DNA from: Treponema sp.
GTDB lineage: Bacteria > Spirochaetota > Spirochaetia > Treponematales > Treponemataceae
DNA: 27,384 bases
Assembly (NCBI GenBank): GCA_017963165.1
Contig: JAGCTZ010000027.1
Coordinates: 1 to 27,384, forward strand
Direction of reading: 5' to 3'
How positions within the stretch are numbered: position 1 is the first letter of the stretch; the number at the start of each line of letters is the position of its first letter. Positions 1 to 7,719 of the stretch are shown here, one piece after another. The notes under the pieces were generated by a model. The model worked only from the letters and a program-made list of their open reading frames with translations. It was not told the origin of the DNA and ran no database searches. The position numbers were made by a program, and so were the translations under genes.

Positions 1-1098
1 TTATTTACTCAATTTGAAAAAATCATGGGATATGCAGAACAACTCAAGATTACAAATACCTATAGGAATTCGCAAGAAGTCATCGATATTGCAGGTAATT
101 TTATTCAGAAAAATACAGCACAAATTCAAAAGTCATTGAAATCCCCGAAAGTAATAACAGATCCTGTAATTATTTATACATATGATTCAAGAACTAAGAA
201 ATTTGGTGGTAATGCAAACTATAATCTTGCAAAAGCAGTTGAAACTTCTCTAGAGCAAATTATAGAATTTAATAATAAAGAAGGAAAAGATTCTAAAAAA
301 CAAGAGATTTTATTATTAGGTCGTTTTGGTTTTGATGGAAAAAATCTAGAGAAGTCAGGCTTGTTTGAATTTAAGGATTTTGGAAATAAAGTAAAAAGTC
401 TTAAATATCCATATTTAAAAATTACTTTCATGACGGCTCATGCTTCCAAAGGATTGGGATATGATAATGTAATAGTTATAAATGGAAAAAATGAAACATA
501 TGGTTTTCCTTCTAAAATTGAAAATGATCCTGTGTTGAATTTCGTTATAAAGCGAGATGATTTTATAGAATCTGCGGAAGAAAGACGTCTTTTTTATGTG
601 GCCATGACGCGAACAAAAAATCGTGTTTATTTTATTGCACCTGAATCGAATCCATCAGAATTTTTACTTGAGATAAAACATGATTATAAAAATGTTGTTT
701 TAAAAGGAAAATGGAATGAAGAAATTTCAGAGTCGATAAACTATAAAAAAATATGTCCTATGTGTGGTTATCCATTACAGAAGAAAGTGAAAAATGCCTA
801 TGGCTTACGTTTATGGATTTGTATGAATGATCCAGAAATTTGCGATTTTATGACAAATGAAATTGCAGCTGGTAAACTTTCTATCCAAAAATGTGATAAA
901 TGTGACGGTTATTTAATTGCAAAACCAAACGGGGATAGAACCGATTACTTTTTGGGATGTACAAATTTTAAATCAAATAAAACAGGCTGTAATAATACTA
1001 TAAGTAAAACTGATTATTATAAAATGAACAATTTATCGCCAGAACCAGCACCTAAAAAAGAAATTCCAAAGGGTTATAATCCAGTTAAGAAAAATTAA
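1..1098 (+). CDS. UvrD/Rep-type DNA helicase, C-terminal part, with zinc ribbons
   Basis: The reading frame is open from base 1, so the gene starts upstream of the window; the ATG at 25 is probably internal. Superfamily 1 helicase motifs are visible in order: TYRNSQEVIDIA (about 58-93), the motif V-like MTAHASKGLGYD (about 430-465), and motif VI EERRLFYVAMTRTKNR (about 577-625). These belong to the 2A/2B ATPase half of UvrD/Rep helicases, which unwind DNA in repair and recombination. The tail carries two C4 zinc-ribbon-like units, CPMCGYP...C...C and CDKCDGY...C...C (about 754-1000), resembling those at topoisomerase I C-termini. Such tails occur in some helicase IV-like proteins. The gene is clearly more A/T-rich than pta next door, which hints at acquisition. 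Family is confident; the exact subfamily and the ATP-binding half cannot be seen. Confidence 0.9.
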   Translation, partial: LFTQFEKIMGYAEQLKITNTYRNSQEVIDIAGNFIQKNTAQIQKSLKSPKVITDPVIIYTYDSRTKKFGGNANYNLAKAVETSLEQIIEFNNKEGKDSKKQEILLLGRFGFDGKNLEKSGLFEFKDFGNKVKSLKYPYLKITFMTAHASKGLGYDNVIVINGKNETYGFPSKIENDPVLNFVIKRDDFIESAEERRLFYVAMTRTKNRVYFIAPESNPSEFLLEIKHDYKNVVLKGKWNEEISESINYKKICPMCGYPLQKKVKNAYGLRLWICMNDPEICDFMTNEIAAGKLSIQKCDKCDGYLIAKPNGDRTDYFLGCTNFKSNKTGCNNTISKTDYYKMNNLSPEPAPKKEIPKGYNPVKKN

Positions 1099-1193
1099 AA
1101 AGCGGGGGCGTTACGGGGGTGTCCCCCCGTTGGAAGGGGTAGCCCGCAACGAAGTGCGGGCGAGGGGGAGACTTCCCCCTCTTTATTATTTTT
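1099..1193 (+). repeat. Structured intergenic repeat, family 1, copy 1a (3' part)
   Basis: Three perfect hairpins follow one another: ACGGGGG/CCCCCGT (1113-1119 with 1124-1130), GCCCGCA/TGCGGGC (1142-1148 with 1155-1161) and GAGGGGGA/TTCCCCCT plus C (1162-1169 with 1174-1181). The segment from about 1103 to 1144 matches, with few changes, the reverse complement of 10910-10951 (copy 1c), and more loosely 6496-6537 (copy 1b). The last hairpin doubles as a terminator. It sits between convergent genes. Confidence 0.85.
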
Positions 1194-1195
1194 TT
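1162..1195 (+). terminator. Rho-independent terminator after the helicase gene
   Basis: An 8-bp G/C-rich stem (1162-1169 with 1174-1181, loop GACT) is followed by TTTATTATTTTTTT. It is oriented for the upstream helicase gene. In the other direction, for pta, no T tract follows the stem directly, so it would be a weaker stop there. Confidence 0.8.
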
Positions 1196-2225
1196 ATGCC
1201 TGTAATGCTGTTACAGCAACAGTTGCAACAATATCATCCACATTACAGCCGCGGCTAAGGTCGTTCAGAGGTTTTGCAAAGCCCTGGCAAACTGGACCAA
1301 TGGCCATCCAACCGCCCATGCGCTCGCAGATTTTGTAGCCGATGTTTCCGGCGTTGATGTTAGGGAAGATAAAGGTGTTTGCGTGGCCTGCAACCTTGCT
1401 GCCTGGAGCTTTGAGTTCTCCAACTTTTGGAGCAACTGCGGCGTCAAACTGGAATTCTCCGTCGAGTGCCAGATCTGGAGCGGCTGCTTTTGCAAGTTCT
1501 GTAGCCTGCTGAACCTTTGTAACTGTATCGTAGAACTTGGCGTCGTTTCCGCTTCCTTTTGTAGAGAAAGAAAGCATTGCTACGCGTGGTTCAATTCCTG
1601 CAATTTTCTTTGCTGTGTCTGCAGAAGCAAGAGCAATGTCGCAAAGTTCTTCTGCACTTGGTTCAATGTTGATTGCGCAGTCACCAAATACTGCAACTCC
1701 CTCTGGAACATATTTGTTTCCGCCTTCTGGAGCAACCATGATAAAGCAGCTTGAAACTGTCTTAAATCCAGGAGCGGTTTTGATAACCTGCAAGCCTGGG
1801 CGCAATGTGTTTGCTGTAGAGTGGCATGCGCCGCTTACAAATCCGTCTGCGTCGCCAGCTTTCAAAATGAGTGCGCCGTACATTGTGTGATCCTTAAGGA
1901 TTGCGGCCTTAGCTGCTGCAACGTCTGCGTATTCAGGTGCACCAGTCTTCTTGTTGATTTTTCCTTCGCGGGCTTTGAAAAGAAGCTCTGCATATTTGTC
2001 TGCGTTTGCGTCCTTTGCCGGGTCAACGATTGTAACTCCGCTAAGGTCTGCGTCGCTTCTGCTTGCTTTAATGTCTTCGTCGCTTCCAATCAAAATGATT
2101 TTTGCGATTCCTTCTTTTGTGATTTTAGAAGCTGCTTCAACAACACGTTTGTCTTCACCTTCGCAAAGTACGATTGTTTTTCCAGCAGTCTTTGCCTTAT
2201 TCAATAATTCATCTACGAATGCCAT
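1194..2225 (-). CDS. pta: Phosphate acetyltransferase
   Basis: Interconverts acetyl-CoA plus phosphate and acetyl phosphate plus CoA, a cytosolic step of acetate production in fermenters. The 343-residue product matches the short, single-domain Pta class. It runs from FVDELLNKAKTAGKTIVLCEGEDKR at the N-terminus, where the CEGED...R segment is typical, to a C-terminal substrate-binding region containing GHANTFIFPNINAGNIGYK and GPVCQGFAKPLNDLSRG. The start is set at the ATG at 2225 because GGAGG lies 6 nt upstream; an in-frame TTG at 2237 overlaps that ribosome binding site and is not used. No acetate kinase gene is in the window. It is divergent from the C_GCAxxG_C_C gene. Confidence 0.95.
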   Translation of the reverse strand: MAFVDELLNKAKTAGKTIVLCEGEDKRVVEAASKITKEGIAKIILIGSDEDIKASRSDADLSGVTIVDPAKDANADKYAELLFKAREGKINKKTGAPEYADVAAAKAAILKDHTMYGALILKAGDADGFVSGACHSTANTLRPGLQVIKTAPGFKTVSSCFIMVAPEGGNKYVPEGVAVFGDCAINIEPSAEELCDIALASADTAKKIAGIEPRVAMLSFSTKGSGNDAKFYDTVTKVQQATELAKAAAPDLALDGEFQFDAAVAPKVGELKAPGSKVAGHANTFIFPNINAGNIGYKICERMGGWMAIGPVCQGFAKPLNDLSRGCNVDDIVATVAVTALQA

Positions 2226-2247
2226 TTGTGCCTCCAATAATATTTAT

Positions 2248-2276
2248 AAAATAACGTAAAAAAACGTTTTTTTCAA
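2248..2276 (-). promoter_or_regulatory. Probable pta promoter with palindromic spacer
   Basis: On the minus strand TTGAAA (2276-2271), a 17-nt spacer and TATTTT (2253-2248) precede the pta ribosome binding site. The spacer contains most of a 16-bp perfect palindrome, A7-CG-T7 (2258-2273), which could bend DNA or bind a dimeric regulator. The -10 match is moderate. Confidence 0.5.
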
Positions 2277-2318
2277 TGACAGAAAATAATTATAGTAGTA
2301 ATCTAAAACTTAAAAATG

Positions 2319-2327
2319 TGTTATAAT
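2319..2327 (+). promoter_or_regulatory. Extended -10 promoter for the 2345-4779 genes
   Basis: TGT-TATAAT is a consensus -10 hexamer with the TGn extension. No good -35 is seen, which is usual for extended -10 promoters. The expected transcript start near 2334 leaves room for the GAGGAAGG ribosome binding site (2334-2341) ahead of the ATG at 2345. Confidence 0.6.
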
Positions 2328-2344
2328 GCTAGTGAGGAAGGTGT

Positions 2345-2749
2345 ATGAGTAAATATCTTGAACGTGCAAAAGAAATTCGTGCTATTGTGGAACCTCATCA
2401 TAACTGTGCGCAGTCGGTTTTGATGACTTTTAATAAAGATGCTGGTGTGAGTGATGAACTTGCCTATAAGATGGGTGCCTGCTTTGGACTTGGTATGAAA
2501 ACAGGCGGAACCTGTGGAGTAATTACTGGCGCTCTTATGGCACTTGGTCTTTTTGGTGTAGACGACGTTCCTACAACCAAGCGAGTTGTAGAATTTGTTA
2601 AAGAAAAACACGAAGGAATGATTTATTGTGCAGATCTTTTGCGTGTAAATGCCGAGCGTGGTGGTGAACGCAAACCTCATTGTGATGCAATGGTTTATGA
2701 GATGGTAGAATTCATAGAGGGAATTTTAAGGGAAAACGGGAAAATATAA
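2345..2749 (+). CDS. C_GCAxxG_C_C family protein
   Basis: A 134-residue cytosolic protein of the C_GCAxxG_C_C family, recognised by its spaced cysteines: HNCAQSVL, then GACFGLGMKTGGTCGVITGAL, then CADLL and HCDAM near the end. The conserved cysteines suggest redox or metal/cofactor chemistry, but the family has no settled reaction, so no function is claimed. The start follows a GGAAGG ribosome binding site. The stop is 2 nt before the next start, so it is almost certainly cotranscribed and translationally coupled with the esterase-like gene. The link between the two products is unclear. Confidence 0.85.
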   Translation: MSKYLERAKEIRAIVEPHHNCAQSVLMTFNKDAGVSDELAYKMGACFGLGMKTGGTCGVITGALMALGLFGVDDVPTTKRVVEFVKEKHEGMIYCADLLRVNAERGGERKPHCDAMVYEMVEFIEGILRENGKI

Positions 2750-2751
2750 TA

Positions 2752-4779
2752 ATGGCAGGTAAAAATTTCAAAGTTTTAGGAATCTATGCAGACGGGATGG
2801 TTCTGCAGCGCAATACTGTAAACTGTATTTTTGGGAAAGGGGAGTGTGGCGCAAAGGTTGATTTGACCTTCCGAGAGGTCACAGCTTCTGCAACTGTAGA
2901 CGCCGACGGCAATTGGAAAATTGAATATAATCCCGGTCAGGCTGGCGGTCCTTTTGAATTGCATCTTACCAGTGGCAGTGACTCCATTACATTCAAAGAT
3001 GTCTGGGTTGGCGAGGTTTGGGTAACTTCCGGACAGTCTAATGCTCAACTTCCAATGGATCGGCTTCGTTACAGTTATCCGTATGAAATGAAGCTTCCAA
3101 AAGACAACAATATCCGCATGATTACAATTCCAATTACTTATTCCTATGACGGCGAAAAGAACACAGTAGAAAATCCAACCTGGATTCCTGCCAGTCCTGA
3201 AACAATCGCCCTTATGAGTGGTACCGGATATTTCTTTGCAAAAAATCTTTCTACCGAACTTGGTGTACCTGTAGGAATTATAAATGCAAGCCAGGGTGGA
3301 TCTCCAATTACTTCCTGGATGAGCGAAGAATCTCTTAAAGAGTTAGATAAAACTAACTATTTGCAACAGTTAAAAAAATGGCGCCAACCGGATGCAGTAA
3401 AAAATCAGCAGGAACAAGAAATGCGTGCCGGAATGGAATGGCAGAAAAATCTTGATTCATCTGATACAGGTTTGCGTGAGCATTGGGAACAGCTTTCGTT
3501 CGAAGAAATAGCCGATGACAGCTACTGGCAAAACTGCTTTATTCCAAATAATTTTTATGACTTAAAAGAAGCTGGCGTCTGCTGGTTCAAAAAAGAAGTA
3601 GATATTTCTGCTGCAGATTTAGCTGCTCTTACTTATTCGCGTGAAGATATCCGCTTGTGGCTTGGTGTAATTGTAGAATCAGACCGTGTATGGGTAAACG
3701 GAGTTTATTGTGGTGAAACAGGCTACTGCTATCCTCCACGCCGTTACATAATTCCGCGTGATGTTTTGCACGAAGGAAAAAATACAATCACAGTTCGAGT
3801 TGTAAAAACTAATCAGACTCCAATTCGCTTTTACGAAGATAAAACTTATGCAATCTTTACTTCGAATCAGCGTCTGAGTCTTGATGGTGAATGGAAAAAA
3901 CGTGTTGCCTGTGATGCACCAAATCGTCCGGGTTCAACTTTCTTTGAATGGCAGCCTACTGCACTTTATAACGCAATGCTTGCTCCTGCTTTTAATTATG
4001 CTGTTGCAGGTGCCCTTTGGTATCAGGGAGAATCAAATACCTGGGACGCTTTTGAATACGCAGAGCTTCTTAAAAAAATGATAGAACTTTGGCGCAGTAA
4101 ATTTGTTTATGCGCCAAAGAATATGCCTGTTGTTGTTGTTCAGCTTCCAAAATGGGGCGACGGCTATAAGGACGAACAACGCAATTTTCCTGATGATTGG
4201 GCCTGGTTAAGACAAGCTCAGTTTGATGGGGTCGCTGCCGCAGGTAATGCCGCTCTTGCTCCGATGATAGACGCCGGCGAATGGAATGATCTTCATCCGG
4301 AAGATAAAATAGTGGTAGGTGAACGTGCCGCTCGCGAAGCTTTAAGAATTGCTTATGGTCACGAAAATACAACTGCACCTCTTATGAAATCCTACAAGGT
4401 TGATGGCGATAAAATTACGATCAAGTTTGACCAGGAAGTCATAATGAACAATTCCGAACTGGTTGGAATTCAGGGCCTGTATTTTGTTTGTATGCATGAT
4501 GATAAAAACGCCCCGTTCAGTTTTGACAAAAACACTTCATATGCCGGAGGGGATCATAACAGTGTCCCATTCCACTTTACAGGAAAAGACAGCTTCCACG
4601 TAAAAGTCAAGGGTACTGTCACAGGTCCCGACACCATAGAAGTAGAAATTCCTTCCCAAATAAAAGAAAGCGGATACCCTATAAAAGAGCTCCGCTATCT
4701 GTGGACTAACTGTCCAGAATTTGTAACGTTGTATTCTAAGTCTGGGCTGCCGGCTATGCCGTTTATTGTACGAGTTTAA
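2752..4779 (+). CDS. Sialate O-acetylesterase-like carbohydrate esterase
   Basis: A 675-residue SGNH-type esterase of the sialate 9-O-acetylesterase (SASA) family, which removes acetyl groups from sialic acids or other acetylated sugars. Key motifs are the nucleophile block SGQSNAQLPM (Ser96), INASQGGSPITSWM near residue 180, the WYQGESN block (423-429) and the DLH catalytic pair (Asp513, His515). Between residues about 270 and 360 lies a beta-rich insert resembling a galactose-binding/jelly-roll domain (WLGVIVESDRVWVNG), as in other family members. There is no signal peptide or lipobox, so it appears cytoplasmic. That would imply action on imported oligosaccharides. It follows the C_GCAxxG_C_C gene by 2 nt. 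Confidence 0.88.
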   Translation: MAGKNFKVLGIYADGMVLQRNTVNCIFGKGECGAKVDLTFREVTASATVDADGNWKIEYNPGQAGGPFELHLTSGSDSITFKDVWVGEVWVTSGQSNAQLPMDRLRYSYPYEMKLPKDNNIRMITIPITYSYDGEKNTVENPTWIPASPETIALMSGTGYFFAKNLSTELGVPVGIINASQGGSPITSWMSEESLKELDKTNYLQQLKKWRQPDAVKNQQEQEMRAGMEWQKNLDSSDTGLREHWEQLSFEEIADDSYWQNCFIPNNFYDLKEAGVCWFKKEVDISAADLAALTYSREDIRLWLGVIVESDRVWVNGVYCGETGYCYPPRRYIIPRDVLHEGKNTITVRVVKTNQTPIRFYEDKTYAIFTSNQRLSLDGEWKKRVACDAPNRPGSTFFEWQPTALYNAMLAPAFNYAVAGALWYQGESNTWDAFEYAELLKKMIELWRSKFVYAPKNMPVVVVQLPKWGDGYKDEQRNFPDDWAWLRQAQFDGVAAAGNAALAPMIDAGEWNDLHPEDKIVVGERAAREALRIAYGHENTTAPLMKSYKVDGDKITIKFDQEVIMNNSELVGIQGLYFVCMHDDKNAPFSFDKNTSYAGGDHNSVPFHFTGKDSFHVKVKGTVTGPDTIEVEIPSQIKESGYPIKELRYLWTNCPEFVTLYSKSGLPAMPFIVRV

Positions 4780-4784
4780 CTGAT

Positions 4785-4849
4785 GGCCCTTCGAGAACCT
4801 CAGGGACCATAAAGTTATTGCCGGGGTCCCTGAGGCTCTCGAAGGGACC
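4785..4849. terminator. Long imperfect palindrome between convergent genes
   Basis: CCTCAGGGACC (4798-4808) pairs with GGTCCCTGAGG (4825-4835), and CCCTTCGAGA (4787-4796) with TCTCGAAGGG (4837-4846). This gives 21 bp with a single A/C mismatch and a 16-nt loop. There is no clear T tract, but the position between two convergent stops suggests transcription blocking in both directions. The CCTTCGA..CTCAGGGACC pattern resembles a palindrome I recall as dispersed in many bacterial genomes. Confidence 0.7.
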
Positions 4850-4856
4850 CCTTTAC

Positions 4857-6272
4857 CTATTCCCTTCCATCCCAACAATAAGTACACAACTTGCAGTGGT
4901 CGAGACCTGTGCTGTCGAGCATGTCATCAAGGCGGTGATAGCGCAGGCTTGTAAAGTGCAGCTGCTTTCTTATTTCTTCGAGCATTGCAGCGTATTTAGG
5001 GCTGTCTGGATTTGCGTATTCGCGCAGAACTTCATCGGTAACATTGTCGCCTTCGAACTGCTTGATGATGCGGCGGGTAATCAAATCCATTTCTGACTTT
5101 GAGCGGCTAAAGTTGAGATACTTACAGCCAAAAAGCAGCGGCGGACATGCAGGACGAACATGAACTTCCTTTGCACCTGAGTTATAAAGAAATTCTGTAG
5201 TTTCACGAAGCTGCGTTCCGCGGACAATTGAATCATCAATTAAAAGAATTTTTTTACCTTTAATAAGCGACTGAACAGGAATAAGCTTCATGTGTGCAAT
5301 AAGGTTTCTCTGTTCCTGATTTGTAGGCATGAAGGAACGAGGCCATGTAGGTGTATATTTAATGAACGGACGTGCAAACGGAATATTGCTTTCGTTTGCA
5401 TAGCCGATGGCGTGTGCAGTTCCAGAGTCAGGTACACCTGCAATGATGTCCGGTTCAACAGAACCCTTGTCGCGCTTTGCAAGATATTTTCCGCAGTTGT
5501 AGCGCATTGATTCAACATTTACGCCTTCGTAGCTTGCAGTAGGGTAGCCGTAGTAAATCCACAGAAAGGTACAGATTTTCATTTCTTTTCCAGGCTGCTG
5601 AAGAACTTCATAACCATTTGCTGTAAGCTTTACAATTTCGGCAGGGCCGAGCTCGTGACAGTCTGTGTAGCCAAGATTTACATAAGCAAAGTTTTCAAAA
5701 GAAAAACAGTAGGCACCATCTTTTTTACCAATCTGAAGCGGAGTTCTTCCAAGCTTATCGCGTGCACCATAAATGCAGTCCTTTGTAAGGATAAGCATTG
5801 TGATTGAACCTTTTATTTTTTCCTGAACGTATTTAATTCCGTCAACAATTGTTTTTTCGTGGTTTATAAGTGCAACAATAAGTTCTGTCTGATTGATTTC
5901 GCCGCCAGACATTTCAAGGAAGTGTGTATAGCCTGAATCAAGAACTTCCTTTACAAGCTCGTCCTTGTTTGTAACAATTCCGACAGTTGTAATTGCCCAG
6001 CTTCCAAGATGAGAGTTTACAAGCAGAGGCTGTGGTTCATAATCGCTGATACAGCCTATTCCAAGCTTGCCGTGCATTTCTTCAATGTCGTGCTCAAACT
6101 TTGTTCTGAACGGTGAATTCTGAATATTATGAATTGAGCGTTCAAAACGGCCTTCATCGGAATAAACGGCAATACCACCACGTCTTGTGCCCAAGTGTGA
6201 ATGATAGTCAACACCAAAAAATAAATCTAACGAACAGTCTGTTTTTGAAGCAACACCAAAAATGCCACCCAT
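4857..6272 (-). CDS. PurF-like phosphoribosyltransferase with altered glutaminase domain
   Basis: A 471-residue homologue of amidophosphoribosyltransferase, which in classic form makes phosphoribosylamine from PRPP and glutamine, the first step of purine synthesis. The C-terminal half is well kept: PRPP motif KKILLIDDSIVRGTQLRET (340-358), GVPDSGTAHAIGYA (279-292), and cysteines C234, C376/C383 and CKLCTYC (460-466), similar in placement to the Fe-S ligands of the Bacillus-type enzyme. The N-terminal Ntn domain is altered. The protein begins MGGIFG instead of MCGIFG, so the nucleophile Cys is Gly. HRGQE-like and HNGN-like segments are replaced by TRRGG and TTVGIVTN. The start at 6272 is fixed by GGAGG 7 nt upstream; an earlier in-frame codon at 6299 lacks one. 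It may use ammonia or have another role, so the symbol is left blank. Confidence 0.85.
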   Translation of the reverse strand: MGGIFGVASKTDCSLDLFFGVDYHSHLGTRRGGIAVYSDEGRFERSIHNIQNSPFRTKFEHDIEEMHGKLGIGCISDYEPQPLLVNSHLGSWAITTVGIVTNKDELVKEVLDSGYTHFLEMSGGEINQTELIVALINHEKTIVDGIKYVQEKIKGSITMLILTKDCIYGARDKLGRTPLQIGKKDGAYCFSFENFAYVNLGYTDCHELGPAEIVKLTANGYEVLQQPGKEMKICTFLWIYYGYPTASYEGVNVESMRYNCGKYLAKRDKGSVEPDIIAGVPDSGTAHAIGYANESNIPFARPFIKYTPTWPRSFMPTNQEQRNLIAHMKLIPVQSLIKGKKILLIDDSIVRGTQLRETTEFLYNSGAKEVHVRPACPPLLFGCKYLNFSRSKSEMDLITRRIIKQFEGDNVTDEVLREYANPDSPKYAAMLEEIRKQLHFTSLRYHRLDDMLDSTGLDHCKLCTYCWDGRE

Positions 6273-6300
6273 AAAATGCCTCCGAATCTCCGAAAGCAAT

Positions 6301-6329
6301 AGTATATCGAAAACAAAAAGAATTTGCTA
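6301..6329 (-). promoter_or_regulatory. Possible promoter of the purF-like gene
   Basis: TATACT (6306-6301, minus strand) lies 28 nt upstream of the start codon. A weak TAGCAA (6329-6324) sits 17 nt further up. The -10 is good and the -35 poor. Confidence 0.4.
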
Positions 6330-6401
6330 GAATTTACCAGTATTTATTTGAGAATTACGGAGTAAACGCATTGTAAATAATAAGCATGTGCGGGACGCAG
6401 G

Positions 6402-6599
6402 AAAAAGAAATTAAGGTGTGTAAGGTCGCTGGCGACCGGTGTTTTATAGCAGACCGTTAAAAAAATTGCAAAAGCAATTTTTAGGTCTACTTATTTACGG
6501 GGTTTTAGGGGCAGAGCCCCTAGGAGAAGGGGTGGCGGAAGACCGCTTTGGCGGGCTGGAGACAGGGGAAGGCTTTCCCCTCCGTCGCTGGGACCCGCT
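6402..6599 (+). repeat. Structured intergenic repeat, family 1, copy 1b
   Basis: Five hairpins occur in order. H1 is GGTCGC/GCGACC (6424-6429, 6432-6437). H2 is AGACC/GGTCT (6451-6455, 6484-6488) enclosing AAAAATTGC/GCAATTTTT (6461-6469, 6474-6482). H3 is TAGGGGC/GCCCCTA (6506-6512, 6516-6522). H4 is CCGC/GCGG (6543-6546, 6551-6554). H5 is AGGGGAA/TTCCCCT (6564-6570, 6575-6581). GCGGG at 6551-6555 can alternatively pair with CCCGC at 6594-6598. The same string, with different stem bases, occurs reversed at 10791-11066. A 70-codon ORF across it (6439-6651) is judged spurious. It fills the gap between the divergent purF-like and wzz-like genes. Confidence 0.85.
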
Positions 6600-6668
6600 A
6601 ATACAATTGTTCGTTACAAAGTGTTTGCTCTGTTTGATAAGTGATAAGTAGAAGTTTTGTAAAATATG

Positions 6669-6677
6669 TGGTAAAAT
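6669..6677 (+). promoter_or_regulatory. Extended -10 promoter of the wzz-like gene, probably leaderless
   Basis: TGG-TAAAAT ends 7 nt before the ATG at 6685, so transcription should start at or next to the start codon. No Shine-Dalgarno sequence is present in the gap. Confidence 0.55.
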
Positions 6678-6684
6678 ATTTGTT

Positions 6685-7704
6685 ATGAGTGACGAAGTAA
6701 TTCAGCAGAAAGATAAAGATGATGAAATCAGTTTAATAGATTTATTCGCAGTGCTCTTGCGTTGGAAATGGCTTATAATGATTGTTACAGGTCTTGCCTG
6801 TGTAGCCGTTGTAATTGTATGTATTGTTTCTCTTAAGCTGCCTCCGGAAAAATCATTTTTGCCAAATAAGTATACACCTAGAGCGCAGATGCTTATAAAT
6901 GACAAGGATTCTTCGGGAAGTTCTTTATCAAGTGTACTCAGTTCCAGTGGTCTTGGAAGTCTTGCAAGTATGGCTGGTGTAAATGTTTCTGGCGGTGGCG
7001 TGACTTATAGTGCTCTTGCTTCTTATCTTGTCGGTTCACATACTATTCAGGATGCTGTTGTTCAGGAATTTAATTTGATTGATCGTTATAAAATTGAAAA
7101 ATATCCTATTGCTTCAAGCCGCAAGGCTCTTTCGAAAAACCTTTCTGCTTCCTTTGATGATAAAACCGGAGTATTTACAGTAAGCTTTACAGATAGAGAT
7201 CCAGTTTTTGCTCAGGCAGTTGTTAATTACGTTGTTGATTTACTTGAAAAAAGATTTATTGAAATTGGCGTTGATCAGAACAAACTTGCAGCTTCTAATC
7301 TTGAAGAAAATATAAATACAGCTTACAAGAATATGCTCGATTTGCAGCAGCAGATTAATGACCTGGAACGAAAATCTCTTTACGGATATGATGCAGGCAG
7401 CGGTTCAATTGTTATGGATTCAAAAATGCTTCAGCTTGAATTTAATGTTCAGCAGCAGATTTATTCAGGACTTAAAGCTCAGTACGAAAGTCTTAAAGTA
7501 ACAATGGCAAGTGAACAGCCTATTTTCCAGATTCTGGAATATGCAGAAGTTCCTGATCAGAAATCGGGTCCTAGCCGCGGAAAATTGTGTATTATTGTTG
7601 CCTTTGCAGCTTTCTTTATGAGTGTGTTCTTTGCCTTCTTATTAAATGCCATTCAGAATATCAAAAAAGATCCTGAAGCTATGGCAAAATTAAGAGGAAG
7701 ATAA
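6685..7704 (+). CDS. Wzz-type chain-length determinant / polysaccharide co-polymerase
   Basis: A 339-residue inner-membrane protein with the Wzz layout. There is a short cytosolic N-terminus (EISLIDLFAVLLRWKWLI, the typical entry to the domain) and a first membrane segment at about residues 29-51. A long outer region follows, with a Ser/Gly-rich patch (about 77-105) and a helical, probably coiled-coil stretch (about 205-275). A second membrane segment lies at about 303-325, with a basic tail. Just before it, EVPDQKSGPSRGK matches the proline-rich motif of the family. Such proteins control polymer length or export of surface polysaccharide. No tyrosine-kinase domain or polysaccharide gene cluster is adjacent, so the substrate is unknown. 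It is convergent with the NAGPA gene, 15 nt apart. Confidence 0.85.
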   Translation: MSDEVIQQKDKDDEISLIDLFAVLLRWKWLIMIVTGLACVAVVIVCIVSLKLPPEKSFLPNKYTPRAQMLINDKDSSGSSLSSVLSSSGLGSLASMAGVNVSGGGVTYSALASYLVGSHTIQDAVVQEFNLIDRYKIEKYPIASSRKALSKNLSASFDDKTGVFTVSFTDRDPVFAQAVVNYVVDLLEKRFIEIGVDQNKLAASNLEENINTAYKNMLDLQQQINDLERKSLYGYDAGSGSIVMDSKMLQLEFNVQQQIYSGLKAQYESLKVTMASEQPIFQILEYAEVPDQKSGPSRGKLCIIVAFAAFFMSVFFAFLLNAIQNIKKDPEAMAKLRGR

Positions 7705-7719
7705 TTTAATACGCTTGAA

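Noticed and set aside
1099..1193. CRISPR-like repeats
   Set aside because: The G/C-rich hairpins are adjacent, differ from each other and have no regular spacers. No cas gene is present.
6439..6651. 70-codon plus-strand ORF starting MFYSRPLKK
   Set aside because: It lies within repeat copy 1b. Its similarity to the ORF in copy 1c comes from the repeat itself, while changes between copies keep base pairing rather than protein sequence. No ribosome binding site is evident.
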